From NCBI GenBank assembly GCA_034436375.1, contig DAOTVS010000005.1, positions 1-31,464 on the forward strand: DNA of 31,464 bases. The letters run 5' to 3'. This document shows positions 1-8,357 of this stretch, piece by piece (the first letter of the stretch is position 1; every line of letters begins with the position of its first letter). The notes beneath the pieces were generated by a model, which saw only the letters and a list, made by a program, of their open reading frames with translations, was not told where the DNA came from and did not search any database. Made by a program: the position numbers and the translations under genes. The DNA is from DAOTVS01 sp034436375 (lineage in GTDB: Bacteria; Chloroflexota; Anaerolineae; SpSt-313).

Positions 1-1010
1 CTGGCTGGAAGCCCAATGCGGCCGTCATCATCGCCGTGCGCCGGGCGGGCGAGACGACCGATGAGGCAGTCTGCGCCAACACCGTGGCCGACGAGCGCGG
101 CTCCTTTGTGACCAGCTTTGTCCTGCCTGCGCAGGCGCCTTGGAGTGAACAGGGCTACCTGCTGATAGCCGCGCATCTGCCCGGTGAAACAGACGCTGCC
201 ACAGCACGCTTCAAGTCGGCGGAGCCCATCACGCCCTGGCCCACACTGACGCCGCTGTACCTTGAGACGCCCACTGCCATCCCCGTCGCCGCATCGACCG
301 AGACGGCCGCGGCTATCGAGCAGCCGTCAGCCACGCCACAGCCGGCAGACACGGCCACCGCCATCCCCGTCACTGCCTGGCGCGGCGAGTACTTCTGCAA
401 TCCTGGCCTCGAGGGCGAGCCCGCCCTGGTGCGCGGGGATGCGCACATTGACTTCCATTGGGGGGCAGGGTCCCCTGCGCCCGCCATCCCGGCCGACGGC
501 TTTTCCGCGCGCTGGACTCTATCCACCCAGTTATCCGGCCTCTACCGCTTTCACGCCCAGGCCGATGACGGCGTGCGCCTGTGGGTCGACGACCAGCTCC
601 TGATCAACGAATGGCACGATGCCGATAACCGTCAATATGGTGTGGACTGGGCCCTCAGCGGCGAACATATCGTGCGCGTTGAGTACTATGAGCATGCCGG
701 CGACGCCAGTATTAAGGTCTGGTGGGAAAAGCTCCCCGACCCCACGATCACCCCCACACCGACTGCCACCGCTACACCCACCATCACGCCGTCGCCCTCG
801 CCCACGCCGACTGCCACCGCCACGCCCACCATCACGCCGTCGCCCTCGGCCACGCCGACTGGCACCGCCACGCCCACCATCACGCCGTCACCCTCGGCCA
901 CGCCGACTGCCACCGCTACAGCCACCATCACGCCGTCACCCTCGGCCACCAGTACAGCCACGGTCACGCCCACCGCCACCCTCAGCCCCACCACAACAAC
1001 GGCCAGGTAG
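1..1010 (+). CDS. Secreted PA14-domain protein with Thr/Pro-rich tail (5' end cut by window)
   Basis: The frame is open from the left edge (first full codon at 3), so the N-terminus is missing and the GTG at 36 need not be the start. The first ~70 residues look like a beta-sandwich repeat common in surface proteins. A PA14 domain follows at about nt 370-731, recognisable from the motifs YRFHAQADDGVRLWVDD and VEYYEHAGDASIKVWWE. PA14 domains are extracellular and often bind carbohydrate. The rest is a Thr/Pro/Ser linker with four 48-bp repeats, ending at TAG 1008-1010. Ending in a linker with no domain after it is unusual, and the same frame stays open to 1289, so the protein may be truncated by a nonsense change. 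The PA14 call is good; the ligand is unknown. Confidence 0.8.
   Translation, partial: GWKPNAAVIIAVRRAGETTDEAVCANTVADERGSFVTSFVLPAQAPWSEQGYLLIAAHLPGETDAATARFKSAEPITPWPTLTPLYLETPTAIPVAASTETAAAIEQPSATPQPADTATAIPVTAWRGEYFCNPGLEGEPALVRGDAHIDFHWGAGSPAPAIPADGFSARWTLSTQLSGLYRFHAQADDGVRLWVDDQLLINEWHDADNRQYGVDWALSGEHIVRVEYYEHAGDASIKVWWEKLPDPTITPTPTATATPTITPSPSPTPTATATPTITPSPSATPTGTATPTITPSPSATPTATATATITPSPSATSTATVTPTATLSPTTTTAR
770..961 (+). repeat. Four 48-bp tandem repeats encoding a 16-residue Thr/Pro unit
   Basis: Units begin at 770, 818, 866 and 914. Units 2 and 3 are nearly identical; unit 4 has diverged at its end. Each encodes a version of TATPTITPSPSATPTA, an extended wall-spanning or spacer type linker. 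Long identical units invite slippage, so copy number may vary between strains or be mis-assembled. Confidence 0.85.
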
Positions 1011-1261
1011 GGGCCACTGGATGCCTGCAACACTCCCCTGGCGGCCGCCGCAGTGCCGGTGACGCGCCTGGCCGGCGAGGTGCAGAGCTACGAGCCTTTG
1101 CCAGGCGCCCCTGTTCCACCTCACATGGCTGGCCGAAGATGGCCCCAGGCATACACCATCGAGGGCGCACCGGAGCAGGCCTCTATGCCCCTGGCAGGGA
1201 CCTGTTGCATCATCCATAGTTACAGACTGGTGAATATCTGCACACAGTGTGTTAACTGCCA
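1011..1261 (+). other. Gene-free stretch with residual open frame after the PA14 gene
   Basis: No convincing independent gene lies between 1011 and the next start at 1338. The PA14 reading frame stays open after its TAG for 92 sense codons, to TAA 1287-1289. The first part (about 1011-1180) reads like protein (RLAGEVQSYEPLPGAP), the last part does not. It could be the remnant of a lost C-terminal domain or chance in GC-rich DNA. Confidence 0.35.
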
Positions 1262-1290
1262 TTGCACATATTGGCTGCTTATGCTATAAT
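1262..1290 (+). promoter_or_regulatory. Near-consensus sigma-70 type promoter
   Basis: TTGCAC (1262-1267), 17-bp spacer, TATAAT (1285-1290), with TGC directly before the -10 (extended -10). It sits about 40 bp upstream of the ICMT-like gene and is among the best promoter matches in the window. Confidence 0.65.
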
Positions 1291-1337
1291 GGCGACAGCC
1301 GCCGGATGGGCCGGCAGCGACACGGGGATATCTGGGT

Positions 1338-1919
1338 GTGTCAATCCTCCTCGGAGCGCTGTCTCTCGTAATCGCCTTCATTTTCGACTGGGCCTCTTGG
1401 TTGCGTCTGCCGCGCATCAAGCCACTCCTGGGCGTGGGCGTATGCATCACCTTTTTCGGCGCGCTCGCCTGGACTCTGGCCGACTCGCAGCGCCTGCCCT
1501 GGCCCAGATGGCTCACTTTGGCCGGCTGGCCGCTCTTCATTCTGTCTGGCGCCCTGCTCATCTGGTCCCTGTTTATCGAGATTCCCTTTGTAGCCACTTA
1601 TGCCAGGCAGGGTGTGGGCAATACCCTCGTCAAGACCGGCACCTACGCCTTGGTGCGCCACCCGGGCGTGATCTGGTACGCCCTGTGGCTGCTGGCGCTC
1701 GCCCTCATCAGCCGTGGTCGCCTGATGCTGGCTGCTGCCGTCATCTGGTCGGTTCTCAACGCGCTCTATGTCTGGCTGCAAGAGGTCTTTCTCTTCAGCA
1801 AGATGTTTCCAGGATATCCTGCCTATCAAAAGGAAACGCCCATGCTTGTGCCCACGCGGCAGAGTGCGGCTCGTTGCCTGCAGACCATCGGCCGGCGCCC
1901 GCACACTGCATCTTCGTAG
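1338..1919 (+). CDS. ICMT/PEMT-like membrane methyltransferase
   Basis: The 193-aa protein is largely hydrophobic with about five membrane segments. It carries the signature of the isoprenylcysteine carboxyl methyltransferase / phospholipid methyltransferase family: GTYALVRHPGVIWYAL around residues 104-119, and near the C-terminus an E-x5-F-PGYPAYQ block. Family members transfer methyl from SAM to a membrane-embedded acceptor; the acceptor here cannot be read. The start is GTG 1338, chosen because it gives a full first membrane helix and follows the promoter at 1262-1290; no strong ribosome site is seen. It may be co-expressed with the GH3 and SAM methyltransferase genes downstream, but a 239-bp gap with a hairpin separates them. 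Confidence 0.75.
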   Translation: MSILLGALSLVIAFIFDWASWLRLPRIKPLLGVGVCITFFGALAWTLADSQRLPWPRWLTLAGWPLFILSGALLIWSLFIEIPFVATYARQGVGNTLVKTGTYALVRHPGVIWYALWLLALALISRGRLMLAAAVIWSVLNALYVWLQEVFLFSKMFPGYPAYQKETPMLVPTRQSAARCLQTIGRRPHTASS

Positions 1920-1945
1920 GCCAGGCCTGAGCGCCGCCTGCGAAG
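1912..1945 (+). terminator. Possible hairpin overlapping the ICMT-like stop codon
   Basis: CTTCGTAGGC (1912-1921) pairs with GCCTGCGAAG (1936-1945), ten pairs including one G-U, loop 14 nt. The stop TAG 1917-1919 is inside the left arm. No T-run follows, so intrinsic termination is uncertain. Confidence 0.35.
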
Positions 1946-2073
1946 CGCCAGCCGGGCCCCCCGTAGGCTGATCGTCCTCACGACCCTGTGCTGACCGCGA
2001 TGCAGGCCGGCCTGTTGTTGCCGGCGCCCGCCCAGCCATTGCCACGCCAGTCGCCCATCATCCCAGGCGTGAA

Positions 2074-2083
2074 AAGGAGGTGA
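2074..2083 (+). promoter_or_regulatory. Perfect Shine-Dalgarno sequence with no normal start after it
   Basis: AAGGAGGTGA is a full match to the anti-SD, yet no ATG, GTG or TTG follows at 5-12 nt. An ATC at 2089 opens a 25-codon frame ending at TAA 2164-2166, overlapping the GH3 start at 2159. It may serve a leader peptide coupled to GH3, or be chance. Confidence 0.35.
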
Positions 2084-2158
2084 GAGGCATCGCTCTCTGG
2101 GGCTACGCCGACACTCTGCCAATCCGATCCACACTCAAAACCAAACAGGGGGGATACC

Positions 2159-3769
2159 GTGGCTAACGCAACCGAGCTATTGCGCCAGGGGCGGCGAGGC
2201 GAGATCTGGCAGAAATACTGCGGCTTTATGGACCTCTCCCTCGCCGAGTTCATGCAGATCCAGGAGCGCCTGCTGCTGGAACAATTGCATCTCCTGGGCA
2301 CCAGTGAGATCGGCCGGCACATTCTCAGGGGACGTGTGCCGACCACCGTGGAAGAGTTCCGCCAGAACGTGCCGCTGACCACCTACAAAGATTATGCGCA
2401 GTGGCTCACAGACAAGCGCGAAGATGCCTTGCCGCGCAAGCCAGAGTGGTGGCTGCATACCTCGGGCCGCACGAGCGAATATGACATCAAATGGATCCCG
2501 TTCACACCGCAGATGGTACAGCGCATGAGCGAGCAAGCCATGGCCTGCGTGATCTCGGCCGCGAGCTCACGCAAGGGTGAGTTTACCTATGAGGAGGGAG
2601 ATACGGCGCTCTTTACCCTGGCGCCCTTCCCCTACGTCTCTGGGGCCATGGGCATTGGGCTGGAGGCGGAGTTCGCCTGGCGCTTTTTGCCACCCCGGAA
2701 GCAGGCCGAGCAGATGGAATTTGCTGAGCGCATCGAGGAAGGTTTCCGCCTGGCCCTGCGGGATGGCATCGATGCCTTCTGGGGCGTCACCAGCATCCTG
2801 TTGCGCATCGGCGAGCAGTTCGCCAACGGTCAGAGCACCATGAAGCCATCGGCGTTTCTGCTCCACCCGCAGGTGCTCTTCCGCCTCTTGCGCGCCTTTG
2901 TGCGCAGCCGCCTTGCCGGGCGCAACTACTTGCTGCCACGCGACCTGTGGACGGTCAAGGGGATCTGCGCTGGCGGTACCGATACGGGGCTTTTCCGCAA
3001 GAAGATCGAAGAGTATTGGGGCCGCACTGTCGTCGAGGCCTATGCCTGCACCGAGGGCGCCATCCTGGCGCTGCAGGCCTGGAACACCAAAGGCATGACC
3101 TTCTTCCCCGATACGAACTTTCTTGAGTTCATCCCCGAGGAAGAAGCCGTGCGCAGCCGGTCTGATGGCAGCTTTACCCCTCGCACCTGCACCCTGGCCG
3201 AAGTACAGCCGCAGCATCGCTATGAGATCGTCTTTACGAACTTTCATGGCGGCGTGATGACCCGCTACCGCGTCGGCGACCTCATCGAGATCGTCTCGCT
3301 GCGTGATGATGAAGTGAATATCGATACGCCGCAGATGGCTTTTTATTCGCGCATTGACGATATCATCGACCTGGCCTCTTTCGCCCGCCTCACCGAGCGG
3401 ACCATCTGGCGGGCACTGGAGGAAGCCGGCACGCCCTATGTCGATTGGACAGCGCGCAAAGAGTACGAGGGCGATCAGGTCACCTTGCACATCTATCTGG
3501 AGCCCAAAAACGGCCAGACCGAGGTCAACGGCTACCGGGAACAGCTGCACAACGCCCTGGCCGCGCTCGATACGGATTATGCCAACTTGCACAGCATGTT
3601 GGGCATGGACCCGTTGCGCGTTACCCTGCTGCGACCGGGTACCTTCCAACGCTACATGCTTGCCCGCCAGGCTGAAGGCACCGACCTGGCCCGCCTCAAG
3701 CCGGCGCACATGAACGCGCCTGATGGGATCGTGCGCCGCCTGCTGCAAGCCAGTGGAGAGGTGAATTAG
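2159..3769 (+). CDS. GH3-family acyl-acid amido synthetase
   Basis: The 536-aa protein has the length and three adenylation motifs of the GH3 family: HTSGRTSEYDIKWIPFT near residue 99 (ATP loop), YACTEGA near 294 and YRVGDL near 370. GH3 enzymes adenylate a carboxylic acid and join it to an amino acid; plant members act on auxin and jasmonate, bacterial members are mostly uncharacterised. The protein is cytoplasmic with no signal peptide. Start GTG 2159 follows a G-run (2148-2153). A SAM methyltransferase begins about 40 bp downstream and an ICMT-like enzyme lies upstream, which suggests small-molecule or lipid modification. The acid and amine substrates cannot be inferred. Confidence 0.9.
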   Translation: MANATELLRQGRRGEIWQKYCGFMDLSLAEFMQIQERLLLEQLHLLGTSEIGRHILRGRVPTTVEEFRQNVPLTTYKDYAQWLTDKREDALPRKPEWWLHTSGRTSEYDIKWIPFTPQMVQRMSEQAMACVISAASSRKGEFTYEEGDTALFTLAPFPYVSGAMGIGLEAEFAWRFLPPRKQAEQMEFAERIEEGFRLALRDGIDAFWGVTSILLRIGEQFANGQSTMKPSAFLLHPQVLFRLLRAFVRSRLAGRNYLLPRDLWTVKGICAGGTDTGLFRKKIEEYWGRTVVEAYACTEGAILALQAWNTKGMTFFPDTNFLEFIPEEEAVRSRSDGSFTPRTCTLAEVQPQHRYEIVFTNFHGGVMTRYRVGDLIEIVSLRDDEVNIDTPQMAFYSRIDDIIDLASFARLTERTIWRALEEAGTPYVDWTARKEYEGDQVTLHIYLEPKNGQTEVNGYREQLHNALAALDTDYANLHSMLGMDPLRVTLLRPGTFQRYMLARQAEGTDLARLKPAHMNAPDGIVRRLLQASGEVN

Positions 3770-3809
3770 GGGCAGCCCAGCAGGTTTGCCCACTTCAGAA
3801 GAGGGGGTC

Positions 3810-4529
3810 ATGGGTATGGGCCAAAGCAAGGCTGTCGCGGGATTCAATACCTGGGCCGCGACTTATGATCAGAGTGTGGCCGAAGAGGTCGAGAAATACT
3901 CGGGCATGCCCTACGAGGAGGTGTTGCGCCGGGTTGTCGAGGCGGCCGGGGCTGCGCCGCACGCCCAGGTGCTCGATGTTGGGACAGGCACCGGCGCTCT
4001 GGCTTTCGCATTGGCGACAACGCTGTCTGAGGGCCATGTAGTGGGCATCGATCCCACTCCAGAAATGCTGCGCCGCGCCCAGGAAAACGCTCAGCGCCTG
4101 AACACAAACAGCCAAGTCGAGTTTCGTCTTGGCGCTGCCGAATCACTCCCGTTCCCAGATAACTCGTTCGATATCGTCGTCAGCTCCCTGGCCATGCACC
4201 ACACTCGGGTCCCACAGAGCCTGAAAGAGATGGCGCGTGTGCTCAAACCGGGAGGACGCCTGGCTATCGCCGATATGGCGCACAATCCCAGACTAGAGAC
4301 GACTTTGGGGTTCCTGGTAAAACCACTCCTGGCGCTGTTCTACCTGGCCAGCAAGCGCTCTATCCGCATGATGCGCGCTGAGATCGAGGCCTATGATCAA
4401 ATGTACACCGGCCAACAATGGGAGGTGATGTTGCGTCAAGCCGGGCTCAACGACATCAAAGTGCAAGAATTCCCTCATCCAACTTCGAAGTGGTATTCGT
4501 CGATCCTGATCGCGCAGGCTGGGAAGTAA
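3810..4529 (+). CDS. Class I SAM-dependent methyltransferase (UbiE/Methyltransf_11 type)
   Basis: The 239-aa cytoplasmic protein has the Rossmann SAM site VLDVGTGTGALAFAL at about 54-68, acidic VVGIDPTPEML after strand 2, the motif FDIVVSSLAMHHT and the post-motif LKPGGRLAIADMAH, all typical of UbiE-like enzymes. Starts at 3810 and 3816 are both possible: GAGGGGG (3801-3807) is better spaced for 3816, while a TTG at 3786 looks spurious. It follows GH3 by about 40 bp and probably shares its transcript. A quinone, lipid or small-acid acceptor is possible; nothing here decides. A strong hairpin follows the gene. Confidence 0.85.
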   Translation: MGMGQSKAVAGFNTWAATYDQSVAEEVEKYSGMPYEEVLRRVVEAAGAAPHAQVLDVGTGTGALAFALATTLSEGHVVGIDPTPEMLRRAQENAQRLNTNSQVEFRLGAAESLPFPDNSFDIVVSSLAMHHTRVPQSLKEMARVLKPGGRLAIADMAHNPRLETTLGFLVKPLLALFYLASKRSIRMMRAEIEAYDQMYTGQQWEVMLRQAGLNDIKVQEFPHPTSKWYSSILIAQAGK

Positions 4530-4556
4530 GGCAAGCGCATGGCTGACCTTGCAGAG

Positions 4557-4598
4557 GCTGCTCAGGAACACCCGGTCTGCCGGGTGTTCCTGAGCAGC
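4557..4598 (+). terminator. Perfect 19-bp hairpin after the methyltransferase gene
   Basis: GCTGCTCAGGAACACCCGG (4557-4575) is followed by loop TCTG and its exact reverse complement (4580-4598). No T-tract follows, so it may end or protect the transcript rather than be a classic intrinsic terminator. Confidence 0.6.
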
Positions 4599-4684
4599 TC
4601 ACGTGCCCTGCGGAGCGTGCCACACTCGGCCGGGTTTTGGCGCCGAGCCTGTGCAGGGCAGCGCTGGCCAGCCTGTCACACCAG

Positions 4685-4720
4685 GCCAGAGCTCTGGCAA
4701 GAGCTTGCCAGAGCTCTGGC
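4685..4720. promoter_or_regulatory. Two identical 14-bp palindromes, likely operator
   Basis: GCCAGAGCTCTGGC occurs at 4685-4698 and 4707-4720, 22 bp centre to centre (about two helical turns), separated by AAGAGCTT. The second copy overlaps a weak promoter-like pair, TTGCCA (4705-4710) and TATGGT (4727-4732) with 16-bp spacing, upstream of the histidine kinase. The arrangement fits two protein dimers binding one face of the DNA. The two copies can also pair as one RNA hairpin. Confidence 0.45.
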
Positions 4721-4825
4721 GGGTGCTATGGTAAGGTGGCTCTTGGTGAGCTCTGAATTCGGGTCAGAATTTGAGTGGGGACCCACCGACGGTGGGCATC
4801 CAACCTGAGGCAGAATGCAGCAACA

Positions 4826-7800
4826 ATGAACCTGGCCTTCGTTTTCTCACTGGTGGCCCTGCTCTGCTATGCGGCCCTCCTCATTCTGGTAGTGCGGCGA
4901 GGACTGCATATTCGTGTGCATCAAGTCTTCGCCCTTTACCTCACCTCCATGCTGATCGGCCAGATTGCCGCCTGCGTCGTGAGTTTGAGCCAATCGACCG
5001 TTCGGGTTCTTTTCTGGTACCGCATCTCCATCGCCACGACCTTTGCTCAACTCATTCTCTTCTTCTTCATCGCGCGCATCCAGGTGCGTATCCATGTATC
5101 GCGCCTGAACACGATCCTGGCCATGGTCGCGTTTACCTCCGTCGTCACCCTGCTCTACACCGATCAGGGCCTCTTTCTGGCCCATATTCACCGTCACCCG
5201 GTCACGGGCCTCCTGGTGCCCGACTTTGGCATCCTGCTCATCCCCATCGCCGTGATGAGCTACACCTTCCTGGGCCTGGGTATTGCTGCCCTGGTGCAAG
5301 CCTTTCGGAGCGCCGCCTCGGATAGCGAGCGCAATCGGCTTCGCTACCTGATAATCTCCATCGTCATCAGCCTGCTGGGCACCATGGCAAACCTCTTCCC
5401 GGCCCTTGTGGGTTACCCGGTCGATGTTGCTGGCAATATCATCAGCGCCATGCTCCTGTCCTATGCCATCCTGCGCTACCAGCTGCTCGATATCACCCTT
5501 GTCGTGCGGCGCGGCCTGGCTTACTCTATCCTCACCGTGGGCCTGGCCACGATCTATCTGCTCAGCATCTGGCTTTTCGAACGCTTTGTGCGCTCCGTGC
5601 TCGGTCCCGGCGCGCTGCTCATTCCCATCATCCTCGCCATGTCCGCCGCCGTGCTCATGCAGCCCTGGCGCGACCGGGCTCAGGCCTGGGTGGATCGCCT
5701 GCTCTTCCGCGAAAAGTACGACTCCCGGCGCATGCTGCAAGAGCTGAGCAAGAGTACGGCCACGATCATCGACCTGGAGGCGCTCGGGCGTATGATGCTG
5801 AGCGAGCTTTGCCGCTCCATGCGCCTGGAACGAGCCGCACTGCTCCTGCGCGAGGAGAGCTCGGGCGCCCTTTTCGTCGCAGCCGAGCAGGGCCTCGAAG
5901 GTCCCGTTTCCGAGCTGCGCCTGACGCGCAGCCACCCGGTCGTGCAGTGGCTACAGAACTCTGACCGGCCGCTGCACGTGCGCGAAGTCGAGACGGCGCC
6001 CCAGTTCCACAGCCTGTGGGGCGACGAGCAAGAGGTCCTCAAGCGGTTGGGCGCTCAACTCCTGGTGCCCCTGCTGGTCAAGAACGAACTGGTCGGCATC
6101 CTGGCTGTGGGGCCCAAGCTCACCGGTGAGATGCATTCTGGCGAGGAGGAGCTCACTCTCTCGACCCTCGCTAATCAGACGGCTGTGGCCGTGGAGAATG
6201 CCCACCTGTTCGCCACCACCAAGGCTCGTGTAGCCGAACTCACAACACTCCAGGATATTGCCGTGCGGCTGGTCGCCGCCCGCAGCCTGCCGCTCGTGCT
6301 GCGGGTGGTCGTGGAGCGCGGCGTGGAGTTGCTGCATGCCGATGAAGCTCATATCGCTCTGTGGGACCCGGCCAACAACCGCATGGGCACGCATTGCGGT
6401 GCTACCGCCGATGGCCAACCCTGTGATCTGTCCGAGACTTCGGCCGCCAATCTCCCCATCGAGATGGCGGCCCGCTATGACAAACCCATGGTCATCGGCG
6501 ATATGTGGATGCAGGCTGCCATTGCACCTTCCCTGGCCCGCGAGGGCCGGGCGCGCGCCATTGCGGCTTATCCCCTCAGCCGTGAGAATACTCCGGTTGG
6601 AGTGCTGGCTGTGATCCACAACCGGGCGCACAATTTCGCCGAGGATGAGCTCCGTCTGCTCGGCATGCTCTGCGATGTGGCCACCCTGGCCATCGATAAC
6701 GCCCAGTTGCTCGAATCGGAACAGGCCAAGCGCAAGTTGGCTGATACACTCCGGGAAGTGGCCGGTGTCATTGGCTCTACATTGATGAGCGATGTACTGT
6801 TGGAGCTGATCCTGGAGCAACTGCAAAAGGTGGTAGATTATGATGGAGCTGCGATCATGCTCCTGCGCAACAACCAGCTTGAGGTGAGCAGTGTGCGCGG
6901 CCTGCCCCGCGATTATCTCAATGTCGGGCGCACCCTTCCCCTGGGCCAGTTCCCGCTCTTTACCGATATCATCCGTGAGCGCCGGCCGATCATGTCTGGC
7001 GATACCACACGGGATGAGCGCTGGCACATAGGAGTTGCCGACCTGCCCTTGCGGGCTTCGATCGGCGTGCCGCTCCTGGTCCATGATCAGGTGCGAGGCA
7101 TCCTGGTCATGGGCAAGAGTGAGCCCAGCCACTATACGCCCGATGATCTACAAAATGTGGTCGCTTTTGCCAATCAGGCCGCAATTGCTATTGAGAATGC
7201 ACGTCTATATGAAGAGACCATTCAAGAAAAACGCAAGACCGAAACCATCTTGAGAGAGTCGTTCAGCGGCATTGTGTTTACGGATGTAGACCTGCGCATC
7301 GTGACTTTTAACACGGGAGCGGAGACCATCACGGGCTTCGCCGCCGAGGATGTCATCGGCCGGCCACTGCCAGAGGTTTTGGGCGCCGGCATTGTCGCTC
7401 CCTCCAGCCCCCTGGGCCGGGTGATGGCCACGGGTGAGCGCGTGCCGCCGCAAGAGACGGTGATCCAGGCCGCCTCTGGCGTGCGCGATATTCTGCAGGG
7501 AACGGTAGCACTCCACGATTCGAGCCAAACCCTGTTCGGCTACCTGATCAGCTTTGCCGATATCACACGTCTGAAGGAGGTCGACCGTCTCAAGACCGAC
7601 ATCGTAGCCAATGTCTCCCACGAGCTGCGCACCCCTCTCGCCTCGATCAAGGCCTATACCGAGCTCTTGCTCGACAATATCGAGGGGGAAGACAGAGATA
7701 TGCGCGACCAATTTCTGTCGGTCATCGATCGCGAGGCCGACCGTCTCGCCGAATTGATCAGCGAGCTCCTGGACCTGTCGCGTATGGAGGCCGGCCGGTT

Positions 7801-8269
7801 CGAAGTGCGCAAGGTGCGCCTCAAGCTCAGCCAGCTCGTCAGCGACGTGCTACAATTGCTGGATGTGCAGCGCAAGAGCCGTGGCCTGACCCTCCGCGCA
7901 GATATGCCCGATGATCTGCCCGATATTGTGGCCGATCGCGAGATGGCGCTGATCATCCTGAAGAACTTGCTCGGCAACGCGATCAAATTCAGCCGTCCAG
8001 GCGATGAGGTGCTCCTGGTGTTGCGGCCCACCCCAGAGCACTTGTTGCTACAAGTCGTTGATCATGGTATCGGCATCCCCGAGGATGCCATACCCCATCT
8101 TTTCCAAAAGTTCTACCGTGTACGTTCCACCACCGAATCCGGCATCGAGGGTACCGGGCTGGGGCTTGTGCTCACCAAGCAGGCCGTCGAAGCCCACGGC
8201 GGGACTATCGAAGTGACCAGCCAGGTGGGCAAAGGGACCACATTTACAGTACGTCTGCCCTGGCAGTAA
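4826..8269 (+). CDS. Membrane histidine kinase: 7TM-type sensor, three GAF, PAS, HisKA, HATPase
   Basis: The 1147-aa protein begins with about eight hydrophobic segments (residues 1-300) like the 7TM histidine kinase sensor region. GAF domains follow at about 315-485, 473-625 and 641-795, a PAS domain at about 805-920, HisKA with VSHELRTPLAS (His932) and HATPase with LLGNAIKFS, DHGIGIPEDAI and GTGLGLVLTK. All phosphotransfer motifs are intact; there is no receiver domain. ATG 4826 is preferred over GTG 4775 because it directly precedes the first helix, although no clear ribosome site is visible. The OmpR-type regulator gene 88 bp downstream is the likely partner. GAF and PAS domains bind small ligands or chromophores; GAF cofactor and signal are unknown. 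Confidence 0.93.
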   Translation: MNLAFVFSLVALLCYAALLILVVRRGLHIRVHQVFALYLTSMLIGQIAACVVSLSQSTVRVLFWYRISIATTFAQLILFFFIARIQVRIHVSRLNTILAMVAFTSVVTLLYTDQGLFLAHIHRHPVTGLLVPDFGILLIPIAVMSYTFLGLGIAALVQAFRSAASDSERNRLRYLIISIVISLLGTMANLFPALVGYPVDVAGNIISAMLLSYAILRYQLLDITLVVRRGLAYSILTVGLATIYLLSIWLFERFVRSVLGPGALLIPIILAMSAAVLMQPWRDRAQAWVDRLLFREKYDSRRMLQELSKSTATIIDLEALGRMMLSELCRSMRLERAALLLREESSGALFVAAEQGLEGPVSELRLTRSHPVVQWLQNSDRPLHVREVETAPQFHSLWGDEQEVLKRLGAQLLVPLLVKNELVGILAVGPKLTGEMHSGEEELTLSTLANQTAVAVENAHLFATTKARVAELTTLQDIAVRLVAARSLPLVLRVVVERGVELLHADEAHIALWDPANNRMGTHCGATADGQPCDLSETSAANLPIEMAARYDKPMVIGDMWMQAAIAPSLAREGRARAIAAYPLSRENTPVGVLAVIHNRAHNFAEDELRLLGMLCDVATLAIDNAQLLESEQAKRKLADTLREVAGVIGSTLMSDVLLELILEQLQKVVDYDGAAIMLLRNNQLEVSSVRGLPRDYLNVGRTLPLGQFPLFTDIIRERRPIMSGDTTRDERWHIGVADLPLRASIGVPLLVHDQVRGILVMGKSEPSHYTPDDLQNVVAFANQAAIAIENARLYEETIQEKRKTETILRESFSGIVFTDVDLRIVTFNTGAETITGFAAEDVIGRPLPEVLGAGIVAPSSPLGRVMATGERVPPQETVIQAASGVRDILQGTVALHDSSQTLFGYLISFADITRLKEVDRLKTDIVANVSHELRTPLASIKAYTELLLDNIEGEDRDMRDQFLSVIDREADRLAELISELLDLSRMEAGRFEVRKVRLKLSQLVSDVLQLLDVQRKSRGLTLRADMPDDLPDIVADREMALIILKNLLGNAIKFSRPGDEVLLVLRPTPEHLLLQVVDHGIGIPEDAIPHLFQKFYRVRSTTESGIEGTGLGLVLTKQAVEAHGGTIEVTSQVGKGTTFTVRLPWQ

Positions 8270-8276
8270 TCCAAAG

Positions 8277-8324
8277 GTTGTAGGGGCAAGTCAACAGGGT
8301 AGGTCTGAAACCTGCCACTACAAC
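8277..8324. repeat. REP-like hairpin repeat (GTTGTAGGGGCA... type), copy 1
   Basis: Ends GTTGTAG (8277-8283) and CTACAAC (8318-8324) are exact reverse complements; inside lie AGGTCTGAAACCTGCC and a partial left arm. Copy 2 at 11002-11030 shares the core. It lies between the kinase and its regulator. Confidence 0.6.
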
Positions 8325-8357
8325 CCGGCAACAAAGCAATTCACGGAGGCAATGGGT

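Noticed and set aside
722..1219. 165-codon frame over the PA14 repeats (His-rich)
   Set aside because: It is the +2 frame of the tandem repeat and produces an implausible repetitive His/Ala peptide.
2567..3847. 426-codon open frame on - across the GH3 gene
   Set aside because: The + strand has all GH3 motifs; the antisense frame shows none.
4775..4825. GTG 4775 as start of the histidine kinase
   Set aside because: The 17 extra residues are polar and unlike the family, which begins at the first helix; no better ribosome site supports it.
5951..7132. 393-codon open frame on - across the kinase GAF region
   Set aside because: Shadow of the conserved kinase gene, low-complexity composition.
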